Shown here in pieces: positions 1 through 10,857 of a DNA stretch of 64,000 bases. The DNA lies in assembly GCA_027924645.1 (NCBI GenBank), contig BSBN01001225.1, positions 14,960,001 to 15,024,000 on the forward strand, in the 5' to 3' direction. The number at the start of each line of letters is the position of its first letter. The stretch's first letter is position 1. Source of the stretch: Cunninghamia lanceolata (Eukaryota; Streptophyta; Pinopsida; Cupressales; Cupressaceae). The notes beneath the pieces are model-generated. The model searched no databases. It saw only the letters and a list, made by a program, of their open reading frames with translations, and was not told the origin of the DNA. Position numbers and translations under genes: made by a program.

Positions 1-2384
1 TGCCTCATGTATCTTGAGGGCTTTTTTCTTGGGTACCCAAACCATTTTGCTTTTAGATAGTATCTGTGAAGGTATGGGTTTGGGTGTATGCAACTTTTGT
101 GCAGCTTTTGGATTAATCATTTTTTGCTTGGGGACCCACATCTTGTTCAATTTGGCATTGATGTGTATGGGTACATGTAGCTTTTGATATGGATAATTCT
201 TTGATTCTTGGCTTTTATATCCTAGGTCATGAGGACTCTTAGGATTTTTTACTTTATAGGTAGAGGCATCCACATATTTGTCATTGAATCCCCGTGGGAT
301 GGTAGAAGTGAGGTTGGTGAAAGCTCCTTGTTGAGATAATATGTACATTTGTCGACCATGATTGGGATATGTAGAGGATTTATAGATGGATGGATAAGGT
401 GTTGGAAGTAGTGGAGGGAGTTTGGATGGTGGAATATTAGGAGTTGGAAGTAGCAGAGGGAGTTTGGATGGTGGAAGGTGTATGGTCACATGCTTGTGGG
501 ATGTGTAGGATGATGGAGGTGGAATGGCGACATATGTTTTGGGGATATGATAGTGTTTATGATGGAAAGTGGTAGACTTAGGAGTGGAGGAAATACCAAC
601 ATCTTGAGTTTGTGCAACTTGGGGTATGTATCCAAGGCCGTATGAAGGTGGAGGAACATTGACATGGATAGGTTCCAAGATACCTTGTTCATGAAGGCCT
701 AAGCCTTTACCTTGATAGTTCATATTCTGGAGTATACGATGGATAGTAGGATTATGTATAGGTGCACTAGCAGCGAGTTCCTTATTGGATGAGGAAGGAG
801 AGATAGTGGATAATGGTTGTTGGTGTTCTAAGAAAGAACATTCATGCATGAAGGTAGTAAGACCAAGGATATATGGTGCAGAATTTCCTGCTTGGTCCAT
901 ACCAGATGGCAGAGGAGTATTACTAGTTTGATCTTCTATGCTTGCTTGGGAGGCAAGTGTCTCATTGAAGGAAGTGAAAGTTGTTGGATCTTAGGTAGGA
1001 CTAGATGGGGTGCTAGGCTCAGGACCATGGAATACGTAAAGTGGGCTAAGAGGATCATCATGGTCTGCTTGATCATAGATAGGTTCTTCATCATAGATGG
1101 GATTTTGATCATAGATAGGATTAAGCATGATGGGATTAATGTTCTCTTGTATAGGTTCGTCATCAGTGATAATATCTTGATCATAGGAGAGATATAGGTT
1201 ATGCATGGTAGGAAACTGAATCTCTTGCTCATGTATAGGATCAAGTGGCTCCTAGAGAGGTTCATTATTATGGATATCATCTTGATCATAGAAAAGCCAT
1301 TAGATCTCTAGTTCATGCATAGGATCAAGTTCCTCATCGATAGCTTCTTCATCAACACTAGTATCTTGATTAGGGAAAAGATATAGGTTATGGATGGGTT
1401 GCATGAAAGTGTTTTGATCTTGAGTTGGACTAGGGCGTAATGTTTCCACATGCTTAGGATTAAACTCTTGACATACCTCTTGGGTTGCTTGAATGGAAGT
1501 GGAAGGCTCTCGGATAGGCTCTTGGTCAACAACATGAGAACATGAGACTCTTAACTTGGATTCATAATAGGAGACTCTTGAATAGGCTTGATGGCTTGTT
1601 GGTCACATGATGGGCTTGAAGGGCTAAGAATGTTAATTGAGGGCTCTTGGATAGGCTCTTGGTCAACAATATGAGGGTGTGACAGACCTTGACTCTGGTG
1701 CATGGTAGAAGGCTCTTTGAGAAGCTCAAGGGGTTGTGGATGACATGAAGGGGTTGTAGGATTTGACATGGTATTGGAAGAATCTTTGGTAAGGTCAAGG
1801 ACCAGACTTTGGGGACATGGTTGACTTTCTGCTAGTAGTCCTTAGATCACATCCTTCATAGGTGTATGGGTACATGGATGAGGTGATGGATGAGTGGATT
1901 TTGGAATTCTCCATAGCTTTTCATATGTTGCATATCTTTCCCAAAAATCATCCGAGAATGTTTTGTTTGTTGGTTTAGACGGTGGGGAACTTGAGGTCGG
2001 TCTTGGTGTAGAACTGGTATGTTTTGGAATAGGTGTCTTAGAATATGGTGAAGGAGGACTAGTAGACGGGGTGATATATGATTTCCCTCTTGAAGTGGTG
2101 GTTGCCTTGTCAATAGTATCATTAAGATGGGAAAAGGAGGTATGGTTTTGGGATGAGGCATAGCTAGTACTGGCCTGTTCAGCTTGCAAGCTTGTCAATT
2201 CTTGTTTTAAGACTTGGATTTGTTGACAAATTGCTATACAGTCTTGGGGCGAGGGACCTAAGTTTATTTGCATTGTCAGAGATTGAAGTTTTTGATCAAG
2301 ATATTCTAATTTGTTTGCCATTGACACAAGACTAGAAAATATTACTAGAAAAGATGGAGAAATGGCTGATTTGCAAGGTTTCAA
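1..2384 (-). pseudogene. Gag/G-patch-like ORF of element C, frameshifted and open at window edge
   Basis: The N-terminal part (2384-1842) starts with a short coiled-coil-like stretch (MANKLEYLDQKLQSLTMQ), followed by a Ser/Pro/Thr-rich segment. Further on (about 1540-990) come acidic repeats of the type PIYDQNPIYDEE, and near 745-695 a G-patch-like motif (ILQNMNYQGKGLGL) followed by LEPIHV. The same order is found in element B, and the G-patch motif also precedes the reverse transcriptase of element A. Several frameshifts split the frame, so it is not translatable as it stands. I see no CCHC knuckle, protease or polymerase. It probably encoded a structural or RNA-binding accessory protein of a dependent element; the function is not known. 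Confidence 0.6.
990..1540 (-). repeat. Degenerate short repeats coding for acidic Asp/Tyr/Pro motifs
   Basis: Short units built on TCATAGATAGG and TTGATCATAG recur with irregular spacing. On the minus strand they code for repeated motifs such as PIYDQ and PIYDEE inside the element C reading frame. A weaker version lies in element B around 31090-31230. Confidence 0.6.
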
Positions 2385-2489
2385 TCAGATTTTGAAAAGC
2401 TGAAATAGGTTTTTGAAAATGATTTTTGACAGTTTTTACTTTTGGAAAGAACTGAATTTTTTTTTGTTCTCTGGTTCAAATGCACAACA

Positions 2490-2735
2490 GTTTGAGTGCG
2501 CAACAACAGAAGTCAGATGCACCAGAAGTCGAATTATATGCGCAATTCTGTGTTAACAGTGTTTGTTTAAATGCGTCATTTAATCAAATGTGCAATAAGT
2601 CGAAGCGTATGCACAATAGGTCAGAGTGAATGTGCAATTCTGACTCTTTTGTTTGTTTAAATGTGCCACATAATCAAATGCGCAATAAGTCAAAGCATAT
2701 GTGCAATATGTCTAATCAAATGCGCAATTCTAACT
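2490..2735. repeat. TGCGCA-type spaced repeats, distal block of element C leader
   Basis: About eight copies of the core ATGCGCAA or close variants (TGTGCAA, TGCACAA) stand at irregular intervals of some 20 to 50 bases. TGCGCA is its own reverse complement. The block lies between the gag-like start codon and the conserved leader block of element C. No coding function is visible. Confidence 0.7.
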
Positions 2736-2989
2736 TTTCTGTTTGGTTTCTCTAAATTTTGGATAATTCTGGATTATTTTCAAGATTTGGTTTGAAAAAC
2801 TTGGTGTTTGTGATAATTCTGATGTTTAATTATGGCAAAAACATAGCAAACACATAGAAGTTTTCCATGATTTTTATCTTTTGTTTTTTTTTATATTTTT
2901 GGACTGTTTTGACTCAAAAATAAGTACACCCTAGGCTGGATAGGACAGTAGGGGATTTTGGCTTGCTAAACAATTTGTTCTTAGTTAGG

Positions 2990-3340
2990 GCAACCGTTCA
3001 AGTGGTTACACATGCGGTGGCACTACTCTCCGTTATGGAGTCTCCCAGCCTCACAGGGTTGCGCCTATGAGGGTTTATGGGGAGGTTGGCCGTCGGTGTA
3101 ACACAGCAGCACTCATTGCTTGAGGTTTTCACCCCAAGCACAATTTATTTTAAGTGGCTTGGTAGGGTTTGGCTTTAGCCTGTTACCACTCAGGGTCATT
3201 CCCACTTGGACAAGCGTGCATCCAAGGGCAGGCCCCCCTAAAGGTTTGACAAATAGAATGACAAGTCTGGCACTTTGATCACCCAGTTAAGGGGAGAGCA
3301 TAAGCCTATTGTCATTCGCAAGCACAAAAAACACTTGTTA
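2990..3340 (-). other. Conserved leader block shared by elements C and A
   Basis: This stretch is closely similar along its length to 24230-24585 in element A, with long identical runs such as GGCACTACTCTCC and GGACAAGCGTGCATCCAAGG, although the flanking leader has diverged. It has no open reading frame. A diverged version may exist in element B around 52940-53150. Conservation in a noncoding leader suggests an RNA signal such as packaging or translation control; that role is inferred. Confidence 0.65.
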
Positions 3341-3739
3341 ATCCAACCTAGTTAAAAGTAGAAAAACTATATGAGTTAAGCTACTTGTGCACTCACACAA
3401 TTGTTAACTTGGAAGTGTTTAGATCATAGCATTGTTCATTCCCCATTTGTTAACTTTGAAAGTGATTAAGACATAGTATTGTTCATTTTTCGTTTGTAAA
3501 TATAGCAGTGGCCTACTTTAGGAAAATAGATTCGACAATGTATAGATAACCATTGGGTTCAATTACTTCCTTCCTAGTTTAGAAAACTATGTGAAGTATT
3601 GTATGAGATGCACTTGTTACTTTCACCCCTAGTTAGTCTAAATGAACTAGACAAAGCAGCTAAATGATCTAATCCAGCCACTAGTCCTGCAAAAATGATC
3701 GTTAGCTCCAACACACAAAATCAGAAACCTTACAACAGA

Positions 3740-4190
3740 AAAATAGGAAACAGATGCGCAACATTGCAGCCTGAATGCACAGAAACAGGGAGTGTATGCG
3801 TCTATTAAATGAATGCGTGAATACATAGGACAAATGCGCAATTCTACGAGGTATATGCGCAAGAATGATAAATGTGCAATGTGACAGAATATATGCGCAA
3901 CAATACAAGGTAAATGTACAAATTATCTGTATGCGCAACAATACGAAGTATATGCGCAACACTAGTTTTAGTTTCTGCAGTCAGGATGGATGTGCAATTG
4001 AGGAGTATGGATGTACAACTGTGGAGTATGAATGTGCAACTATTTTGGTTAAATGCGCAATAAGGTTGTATGTGCAACTGCAGGGTGTAAAAACACAACT
4101 GTGAAGAATAGATGCGTAGTTTCGACAAATGCGCAACTGCAGAGGATAAATGTGCAACTTTGTAGTGTGAATGCGCAAAATTGCTACCAA
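3740..4190. repeat. TGCGCA-type spaced repeats, PBS-proximal block of element C leader
   Basis: More than fifteen copies of ATGCGCAA or one-base variants (ATGTGCAA, ATGTACAA) are spaced mostly 20 to 30 bases apart, each followed by a different short spacer. Elements C and A both have such blocks on either side of the conserved leader block. The spacers differ in sequence and length, which argues against a simple tandem satellite and against a CRISPR array. Confidence 0.75.
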
Positions 4191-4272
4191 CACCTATTCT
4201 TCACCTGTTTCTTCACCTACACGGACCGGAAACTTAAAACAGCTAGCTTTTTGGATTAGTAAAGGGGCAAGG

Positions 4273-4290
4273 GCCCCACGGTGGGCGCCA
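4273..4290 (-). other. Primer-binding site of element C, tRNA-Lys(CUU)
   Basis: The minus strand reads TGGCGCCCACCGTGGGGC, complementary over all 18 bases to the 3' end of plant tRNA-Lys(CUU) as I know it. It lies three bases inside the LTR edge, the usual position for priming minus-strand DNA synthesis. Confidence 0.9.
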
Positions 4291-4293
4291 AAA

Positions 4294-5330
4294 TGTGAGG
4301 GGGAGAATGAGAGTTAGTTTCAAATGAATAAAAACACAACAAAAACCCAAACATCAATAGAATGTGAAGATAAATAGGAATCAAACCAAACAAGTAGAAA
4401 TACTTACAAAACCCATTTACCTATCGTTTTCCATTGTTGCCTATCTTGCTTTGATCTTGATTGAAGCCCTCAGAAGCTCTTTCTGACTTGCTTGCTTGTT
4501 TGAAGATGCCAAAGGAAGAATGGCTATTGATACCTTGTGTGATTGAAGATGAGCTTCAATACACAATAATGGAGGATACTTAGAGAGTGGAATGGTGTGA
4601 GAATTTTGAGTATAGATTTGATGCAATAATGAATCCTCTCTAAATGGCTTAGAAGAGGGTTCTATTTATAGATTTCTTGAAAAAGAAATGGAGGGTGAGG
4701 ATCACTAGATGAAATCAATGGCTAAGAATAAAAGTGAATCTTTAATTCATAATGGGTGAATTAAAAATCTTTTATTTGAAAATAGTGGATTATGACAATT
4801 GAATTAAATATTCAATTGGAGGATAGGAGTGGGGAACATTGAATTAAATATTCAATAGTGGAGGACAGTGGATTATGACAATTGAATTAAATATTCAATT
4901 GGTGAAGGAGAGTGGGGAACATTGAATAAAATATTCAATTTGTGAAGGCTAGTGGGGAACATTGAATAAAATATTCAATTTGTGGAGGATAATTGATTTT
5001 AAGATTTATTTTGGAAAATAGAGGATATTAGCTAATTAAATATTAAGAATATTTAATTATATGTGCAACATGGTGAGGTGGATTTATGGAATTTAGGACT
5101 TAGGATAGAGGAATTTATGATTAATTAAATAATGTAGGATTATTTAATTATATGAGACATTAGAAGAATTTAGGGAATTTAATTAAATAAATTGATTTTA
5201 TTTAATTATGGGATAATGAAACAATCAAATAAATTTTGAATATTTATTTAATTGATAGAAGAAAGTAAGAATTAAGATAAATATTAAAATATTTACTTAA
5301 TTCGACCCGAGTCAATTTTAGGTGTATACA
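4294..5330 (-). repeat. 5' LTR of element C (1,037 bp)
   Basis: The minus strand starts TGTATACACC and ends CTCACA, giving TG...CA ends with the primer-binding site next to it. The start aligns well with the LTR start of element A. A TATA box (minus TATAAATA) lies at 4663-4670. The upstream part (4780-5000) holds palindromic AATTGAATTAAATATTCAATT-like units like those in A. An alternative is that the LTR runs on to 5693, where another TGTCTACA end is found, but the homology to A stops at 5330. Confidence 0.82.
4663..4670 (-). promoter_or_regulatory. TATA box of the element C 5' LTR
   Basis: The minus strand reads CTATAAATAGAACCC. The same box with similar flanks occurs in both LTRs of element A, so it marks the likely U3/R boundary. 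Confidence 0.65.
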
Positions 5331-5693
5331 GATTTAATTAAATAATTGGGAATTATTTAATTGTTTAGATAAGAGGGGATTTGTGATGAATTAATTAAAT
5401 AATGGGATTTATTTAATTAATGGAGAATTGAAATTTGGAAAGAGGATAATGATCTAAATAAATAATTGAAATTATTTAATTGTGGAAGAATAATAGAGGA
5501 ATTTGATTTAATTATTTAAATAACGAGGATTTATTTAATTAATGTCGCAATTATGTGATTTAGAAGAATTTGGTGAAATTGGTGAAATTAATTAAATAAT
5601 TAGATTATTTAATTAATGTTGAAATGCAGGTGATTAGAAGAATTAGATGAAATGCGAGTAGTGCGACCACTTGGTCATTTTAGGGTGTCTACA
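5331..5693 (-). repeat. Fragment of a further Tat-like LTR, broken by element C
   Basis: This AT-rich stretch of TTAATTAAATAAT-type units resembles the U3 of the A and C LTRs and ends on the plus strand in TTTTAGGGTGTCTACA, which is a minus-strand LTR start. The bases after it (GCACCATGAAGG) belong to the LTR of element B. The simplest reading is a third LTR that lies beside B and took the insertion of C at 5330. A duplicated U3 of C itself is the alternative. Confidence 0.5.
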
Positions 5694-7379
5694 GCACCAT
5701 GAAGGACAAACTAGAATGAAAATAAAACAAATCAAAAAAAATGCAAACCAAATCCACGCTAGACTTGATTGATCTCCATGGCTCTTCTTGATCTTGCATG
5801 AGAATGCATGATGTCAAAGGGTTGTTGATTACTCATAGTTGCAACATAACGATAAGATGAAGATGATAGAGGAAAATAGATAGATAGATGAAAGGATTGA
5901 AAGAATTTTTGCAGAGTAAGGATACTGGAAGAATATTGATCCAAATGGCCTATGTGAGACTAGATTTATAGGCAAGAGCTGATATGATTTGATGGCTAAG
6001 ATTAAAAGTCAATTATGTGATGTGTATGGCTAGGATTAAAAGTTGATTTTAGTGCCTATGACGCACATTAAGTGGGTTATGACATGAGGCTAAAATTAGA
6101 ATGTGAGTGAAATAAGTGGGATTCTTTTATTTATCTTGAATAGAAAATGTCGTATGACACACAAATAAGTGGGGCTAAAAATAGGATGTGAGGGGAATCT
6201 CATAATTTAAATAATAAAATTATTTAAATTACGTGTGTATGAGAAGAGTTGTAGTCATGTGACACATGTCATAATGAGGAATTTGATTTAATATTTAATT
6301 TAAATTGTTTGTGGGACATGTGAAGAGGAATTAAATAAATAAAGGGGATTTATTTAATTAATTGGAAAGGTGATTAAATGGGATTTATAAGTGGGATCAT
6401 GCTAGGACCTAAGGAAAAACATGTTGCAAGGCATGGACAATTTTATGTGTCTACATTTTGCCCCTCTTTGAGATGATGTTCGAGATGATGAGATTTATGT
6501 CAAGTAACATCATTTCAAAGAAGAAAAGGTGTAGATAGAAGATGAAAGGATTGGATGATGATGCCCCCTCGAGATGATAAGCGGGTTGGACAAACATAGG
6601 TAGACTCTTGAAATGAAAGGGGTTGGTCAAGGAAGAAAAATAAGAGAATGGATAGAAAAAGGAACGATGTGTTATGCTGCAATGAAGGTAAGCAATCATG
6701 ATGTTTGATATAGCACTAGACATTATGCACCAAGGTATAAGGACCAATGTGATGATGTGTCTCGTGCCCCAGTGTAATACAACCTTGTCCAGATACAAGA
6801 CATTAATATTAGCTGGGAGTGTTTTGGATTTGATGCAAATGCAAGATAAAATGATAAGCAAGCAAGCATGCACAAATGATACAAAAACAAACAAGGTATT
6901 GCCCCTGTCAAGTTGTAAGACAATTATTAAATGATTGATTGATAATAGATAACATTGTTGATGTGGGAATGATTTATCCCGAGAACAACACGAAGATTGT
7001 GTTGTTGATATGGGAATGATATATCCCGAGAACAACACTAGGATTAGGGATGATAAATCCCGTTGATTATGATGATGATTGATCAATTGATTTGGTTGAC
7101 AACAAGATTGGAACAAAACCAAGGATGTAATTGGATGATTTGACTTGATTGATTGACTTAATTGGTATGGATTAAAGATGATTTGCATTTAATTTTATTG
7201 CTTGGAATGATTGGATGATTGGATTGAATTGATTGGATTGAGTTGATTAGAAGAAGTGATTTGATTTGGAGGAATTTCATTGAATGATTTGATTTTGATG
7301 AAAATTGGTTGGAAGAATTGATTACTTTGATTTGAAGAATGATTTGAATGATGATGATTGGATTTGAATGAATTAGAAG
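5694..7379 (-). mobile_element. Element B, piece 1: 3' LTR, polypurine tract and 3' noncoding region
   Basis: The LTR covers about 5694-6455, begins on the minus strand with TGTAGACACATAAAATTG and has a TATA-like box (minus TATAAATC) at 5963-5970. Its inner edge is followed by the polypurine tract (minus CAAAGAGGGGCAAAA, 6456-6470), which marks it as the 3' LTR. The stretch from 6471 to 7374 resembles the region behind the LTR of element A and has no convincing gene. It ends at the AGAAG duplication made by the insertion of A, and B resumes at 26755. The LTR may be slightly shortened at 5694. Confidence 0.75.
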
Positions 7380-8600
7380 TGTTAGTGGGAAAATATGGAT
7401 TGATCAATAATGATACTAAAAACCCAAACATCAATGGAAGTTGAAAGCAAAGAAGATTTAAAACCAACACAAGTAAATATACTTACAAAATCCTTTACCT
7501 ATCCTTTTCCATTGTTTGCCTATCTTTTTTTGATCTTGATTGTGAAGCCCTCAGAAGCTTTCCTTGCTTGCTTGCTTGTTGAAGATGACAAAGGAAGAAT
7601 GGCTATGATACTTGTTGTGTTGAAGAAGAACTTCGAACACAGGGACAATGAAGGATAGAGGATGGCTAGATTCAATGCATTCAACTGATATGGAGAGGTT
7701 AGAATGAATTTGGCATTAGGAGGGTATGAAGAGTAGAATAGAAAAGAAATTGGGCATTATGAGGATGCCAGAAGAAGATTTCCTAAAGAAAATTGGGCAT
7801 GATAAAGATGCCAGAAGAAGTCCCTTAATTGCTTAGAGAAGAGTCTTATTTATAGATTTTCTGAAAAGGGAATGAAGGGTGAGGATCAAAAGATGAGATT
7901 AATGGCTCTCATTATTTGTGAATCTTTAATTCATAATGGATGAATTAAAAAATCTTTTTTGAGAAGAGTGGGTTATGACAATTGAATTAAGAATTCAATA
8001 GTGGAGGATAGTGGGTTATGACAATTGAATTAAGAATTCAATAGTGGAGGATAGTGGGGAACAATTGAATTAAGAATTCAATAGTGGATGATAGTGGGAA
8101 ACAATTGAATTAAGAATTCAATAGTGGAGGATAGTGGGGGACAATTGAATTAAGAATTTAATAGTGGATGATAGTGGGGAATAATTGAATTAAAAACTCA
8201 ATTGGTGGAGGATAGTGGGGGATAATTGAATTAAGAATTCAATTGGTGGAGGATAGTGGGGAGCAATTGAATTAAATTCAATTGGTGGTGGATAATTGAA
8301 TTAAAGATTGATTTTGGATAATAGAGGATATTAGCTAATTAAATATTAAGAATATTTAATTATATGTGCAACATGGTGAGGTGGAAGAGATGAGGTGGAT
8401 TTTGTGAGGTTGATTTAGGACTTGAGACATTAGAAGAATTTAGGGTTTTTAATTAAATAAAATAATTTTATTTAATTGTAGGATAATGAACCAATCAAAT
8501 AAACTTATAATATTTATTTAATAGACAGAAGAAAATATGAATTAAGATAAATATTAAAATATTTACTTAATTCAACCTAAGCCAATTTTAGGTGTCTACA
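7380..8600 (-). repeat. 3' LTR of element A
   Basis: The minus strand begins TGTAGACACCTAAAATTG and ends TCCCACTAACA. It matches 25556-26754 with few substitutions and some copy-number change in the repeat block at 7970-8290. The TATA box (minus TATAAATA) is at 7847-7854. The AGAAG duplication lies directly outside. Confidence 0.95.
7970..8290. repeat. Palindromic tandem repeats in the U3 of the element A LTR
   Basis: Units of about 40 to 46 bases repeat, each with a core like TTGAATTAAGAATTCAA, which can fold on itself, followed by GGTGGAGGATAGTGGGG. About eight copies are present here, and the other LTR (26150-26460) has a different arrangement of the same units. They sit upstream of the TATA box, as enhancer repeats do. 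Confidence 0.8.
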
Positions 8601-8617
8601 TTTTACCCCTCTTTGAA
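8601..8617 (-). other. Polypurine tract of element A
   Basis: The minus strand reads TTCAAAGAGGGGTAAAA immediately before the 3' LTR start TGTAGACACC. This is the usual primer for plus-strand DNA synthesis. Element B has nearly the same tract at 6456-6470. Confidence 0.88.
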
Positions 8618-10857
8618 GCAATGTGTTTTATCACATCGTTTCAAAGAATAAATAGTCTGATAATGATACATGCCCCAGTTTGGCCCTAGTATAGGTTATG
8701 ACGATAGGATTCCCCCTCGGGAGATTGGACAGGGAGAAGGCGGCAAGCGTGAGATGAACAATCTCACGATAAGATATGTTGACAGGAGATGAAATGGTTG
8801 AATGCAGAAGAAAGGGATGAATAATATGGAATGAAAGATAAAAATGATAACACACACAAGCAAGTAAGCAAGTATGCACAAATGACACAAGCACAAACAA
8901 GGTATTGCCCCTGTCGAGCGGTAAACCCAGGATATGGATTGATGATGTTTGGTTTTAGGAATGAAATATGTCATATAAGACTCCGGGTTTGGTTTCAACA
9001 ATGCAACATCCTATCTAAGACATTTGATATGATAGTGTTGTCATGGCGGGGAATGATATATCCCTAGAGCAACATGAAGGATAGTGTCTGGTTTCAGGAA
9101 ATGAAGCATGTCGTGTAAGACGCGTGTGTTGGTCTGGTTTCGACAATGCAACATCCTGTCTAAGACAATTGATTGATTGATTGATTGAGTTGGTTTACGA
9201 CCGGACAAGGATCAAGACCACTGATTGTGATTGGATCATTTAACAAGATTGATTTGACTTGATTGGCATGGATTAAGGATAGACTTGCAATTGGATACAG
9301 TATGGATATGGATATGGGTATGGATATGGATATGAGACGCAATTTGATATGGTATGGATATGAGATGTGATTGGATATGGTATGGATATGGATATGGATA
9401 TTTGTCACCTTAATATAGCAAGTATTTTGAAGTGCTTTCATCATTGGGCTTTATTATGTTGTAAGAAAATACAAGCATCTAGGTATAATTGAACCGAGAT
9501 GACCTGAGTATTGCTTACATGGATTTTGATTTAGCAAGTTAATACAAGCATCTAGCCAAAATTGAATCTAGATGACCTGAGTACTTCTTACATTTTTCAA
9601 CAGACAAGGATTGCCCCTTTTCATGTTTAGACCTCGAAGTCCTCAATGATCTTTTACCGATCATGTCGTTAGACAGAAATTGTCACATTACTAAAGTTTA
9701 ATCCACAAGCAGCAAACAAAGAAAAAGATTATGCCCCCATCATAGCATCTCTAGCTTTTGACATCCTCGAGTAGCATAGGAAGACATACTGACAAAAATC
9801 CAAGACTTTGTAAGTTAACCTGTTTACAAAACATTCTTGCATTTAGATGTGTCTTTTGCCATAATTGATACATAATCAATTTTAGTGTTTTTGGTATGGT
9901 GTTCTATTTTTTGGACAGGTTGATGTTTGTGCGTCAAGAATCTTGTTTGTTTTAGGAAAGCTCTAATGTTGTTGCACTTGTTTGCCTAGTGAAAGGTATC
10001 AATATCCTTTATTGGCATCCTTTTAGAAAGTGTGTTATTCAAGAATCCAAATCTGTAACTAGGTCGAGGAGTTGCCCCCAGTTTAGACGAGGACTGACTT
10101 ATTAATGAGTGAGACGATAGATCGATATGGAGAGAGAGACCCTAAAGGACTGACCTAGTGCCTCAGGGGCTAATTGCTAAATGGCCTTGCCTATGTGATG
10201 ACGCATAGGCAACGTAGTTTGGGGTAAACCCTAATGGACCATGGATGGACTAGAAGAAAGATGACAAGAAAGATGACAAGAAACGGGATGGATGGGACCG
10301 TGAGAGCCTCGGGGGCGCATAGGAATATGGCCTTGCCTACGTGACGATGCAGAGACAACATAGTTCATGGACCTGGACCACAAACACTGACGAGGGACAC
10401 CATGCTAGGCTCACATTGAGGAGATGGTATGGGGTAGAACCTTGGTTGACAAGGCCACAAAGAGGGAGAGTATCGAGCCATGATAGGTAACTACTAGGTG
10501 TTTATTATGGTATAGATATGGGTCGAATGGGATGTGAGTGGAGAAAGAATGAACTCAAGGTGACAAAATTCCCAATGATGGAGAAGACGGTTTATCACAA
10601 GTAATGCCTGTTTACCAGGTTTTTATCACTTGCTTTTATTTGCACAAGAAGCTAGAAAGTAAACATGACGCATGTTCACCAGGTTTTCATCATGATACCT
10701 ATCCAAGGTGCTTGTTTTCCGGGTTTTCACCAAAGGACAATTTTTTTGTATGTTTCTATTTTTTCTCTGATTTTTTTGTATTTTCTCTTTCATCATGTTT
10801 TTTTATTTTTTTTGTATTTTTGTGCCCCCTTGCATTGGGGTTCGCCTAGGTATAGAA
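8618..10857 (-). other. 3' noncoding region of element A
   Basis: No reading frame of weight lies between the integrase stop and the polypurine tract. The region contains GATATGG-type minisatellite repeats at 9296-9400 and three copies of a CCAGGTTTTCAYCA-like motif at 10613-10735 that also occur in elements B and G. Long 3' noncoding regions are common in Tat elements. Confidence 0.7.
9296..9400. repeat. Minisatellite of GGATATGGATAT units
   Basis: Six- to twelve-base units built on TATGGATATGG repeat imperfectly within the 3' noncoding region of element A. Confidence 0.7.

Larger units (their letters stand above)
1..5330 (-). mobile_element. Element C: Tat-type Ty3/Gypsy element, 5' part (continues past window start)
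   Basis: Read on the minus strand, the order is 5' LTR (5330-4294), a tRNA-Lys primer-binding site, a leader of about 1.9 kb, then a gag/G-patch-like reading frame that runs off the window start. The LTR start (TGTATACACCTAAAATTG) is closely similar to that of element A, and the leader shares a conserved block with A, so C and A are relatives. No protease, reverse transcriptase or integrase is seen, but the 3' part lies outside the window, so whether C is non-autonomous is inference from its ORF resembling that of element B. The target duplication cannot be checked because only one end is present. Confidence 0.85.

Noticed and set aside
3740..4190. Spaced repeats with unique spacers, CRISPR-like at first sight
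   Set aside because: The repeat core is only about 8 bases and variable, spacing is irregular, there are no cas genes, and the context is the leader of a plant retrotransposon.
6451..7188. 245-residue minus-strand frame in the 3' region of element B
   Set aside because: It begins inside B's noncoding tail, has no domain, includes the polypurine tract and LTR edge at its end, and its composition is that of AT-rich noncoding DNA.
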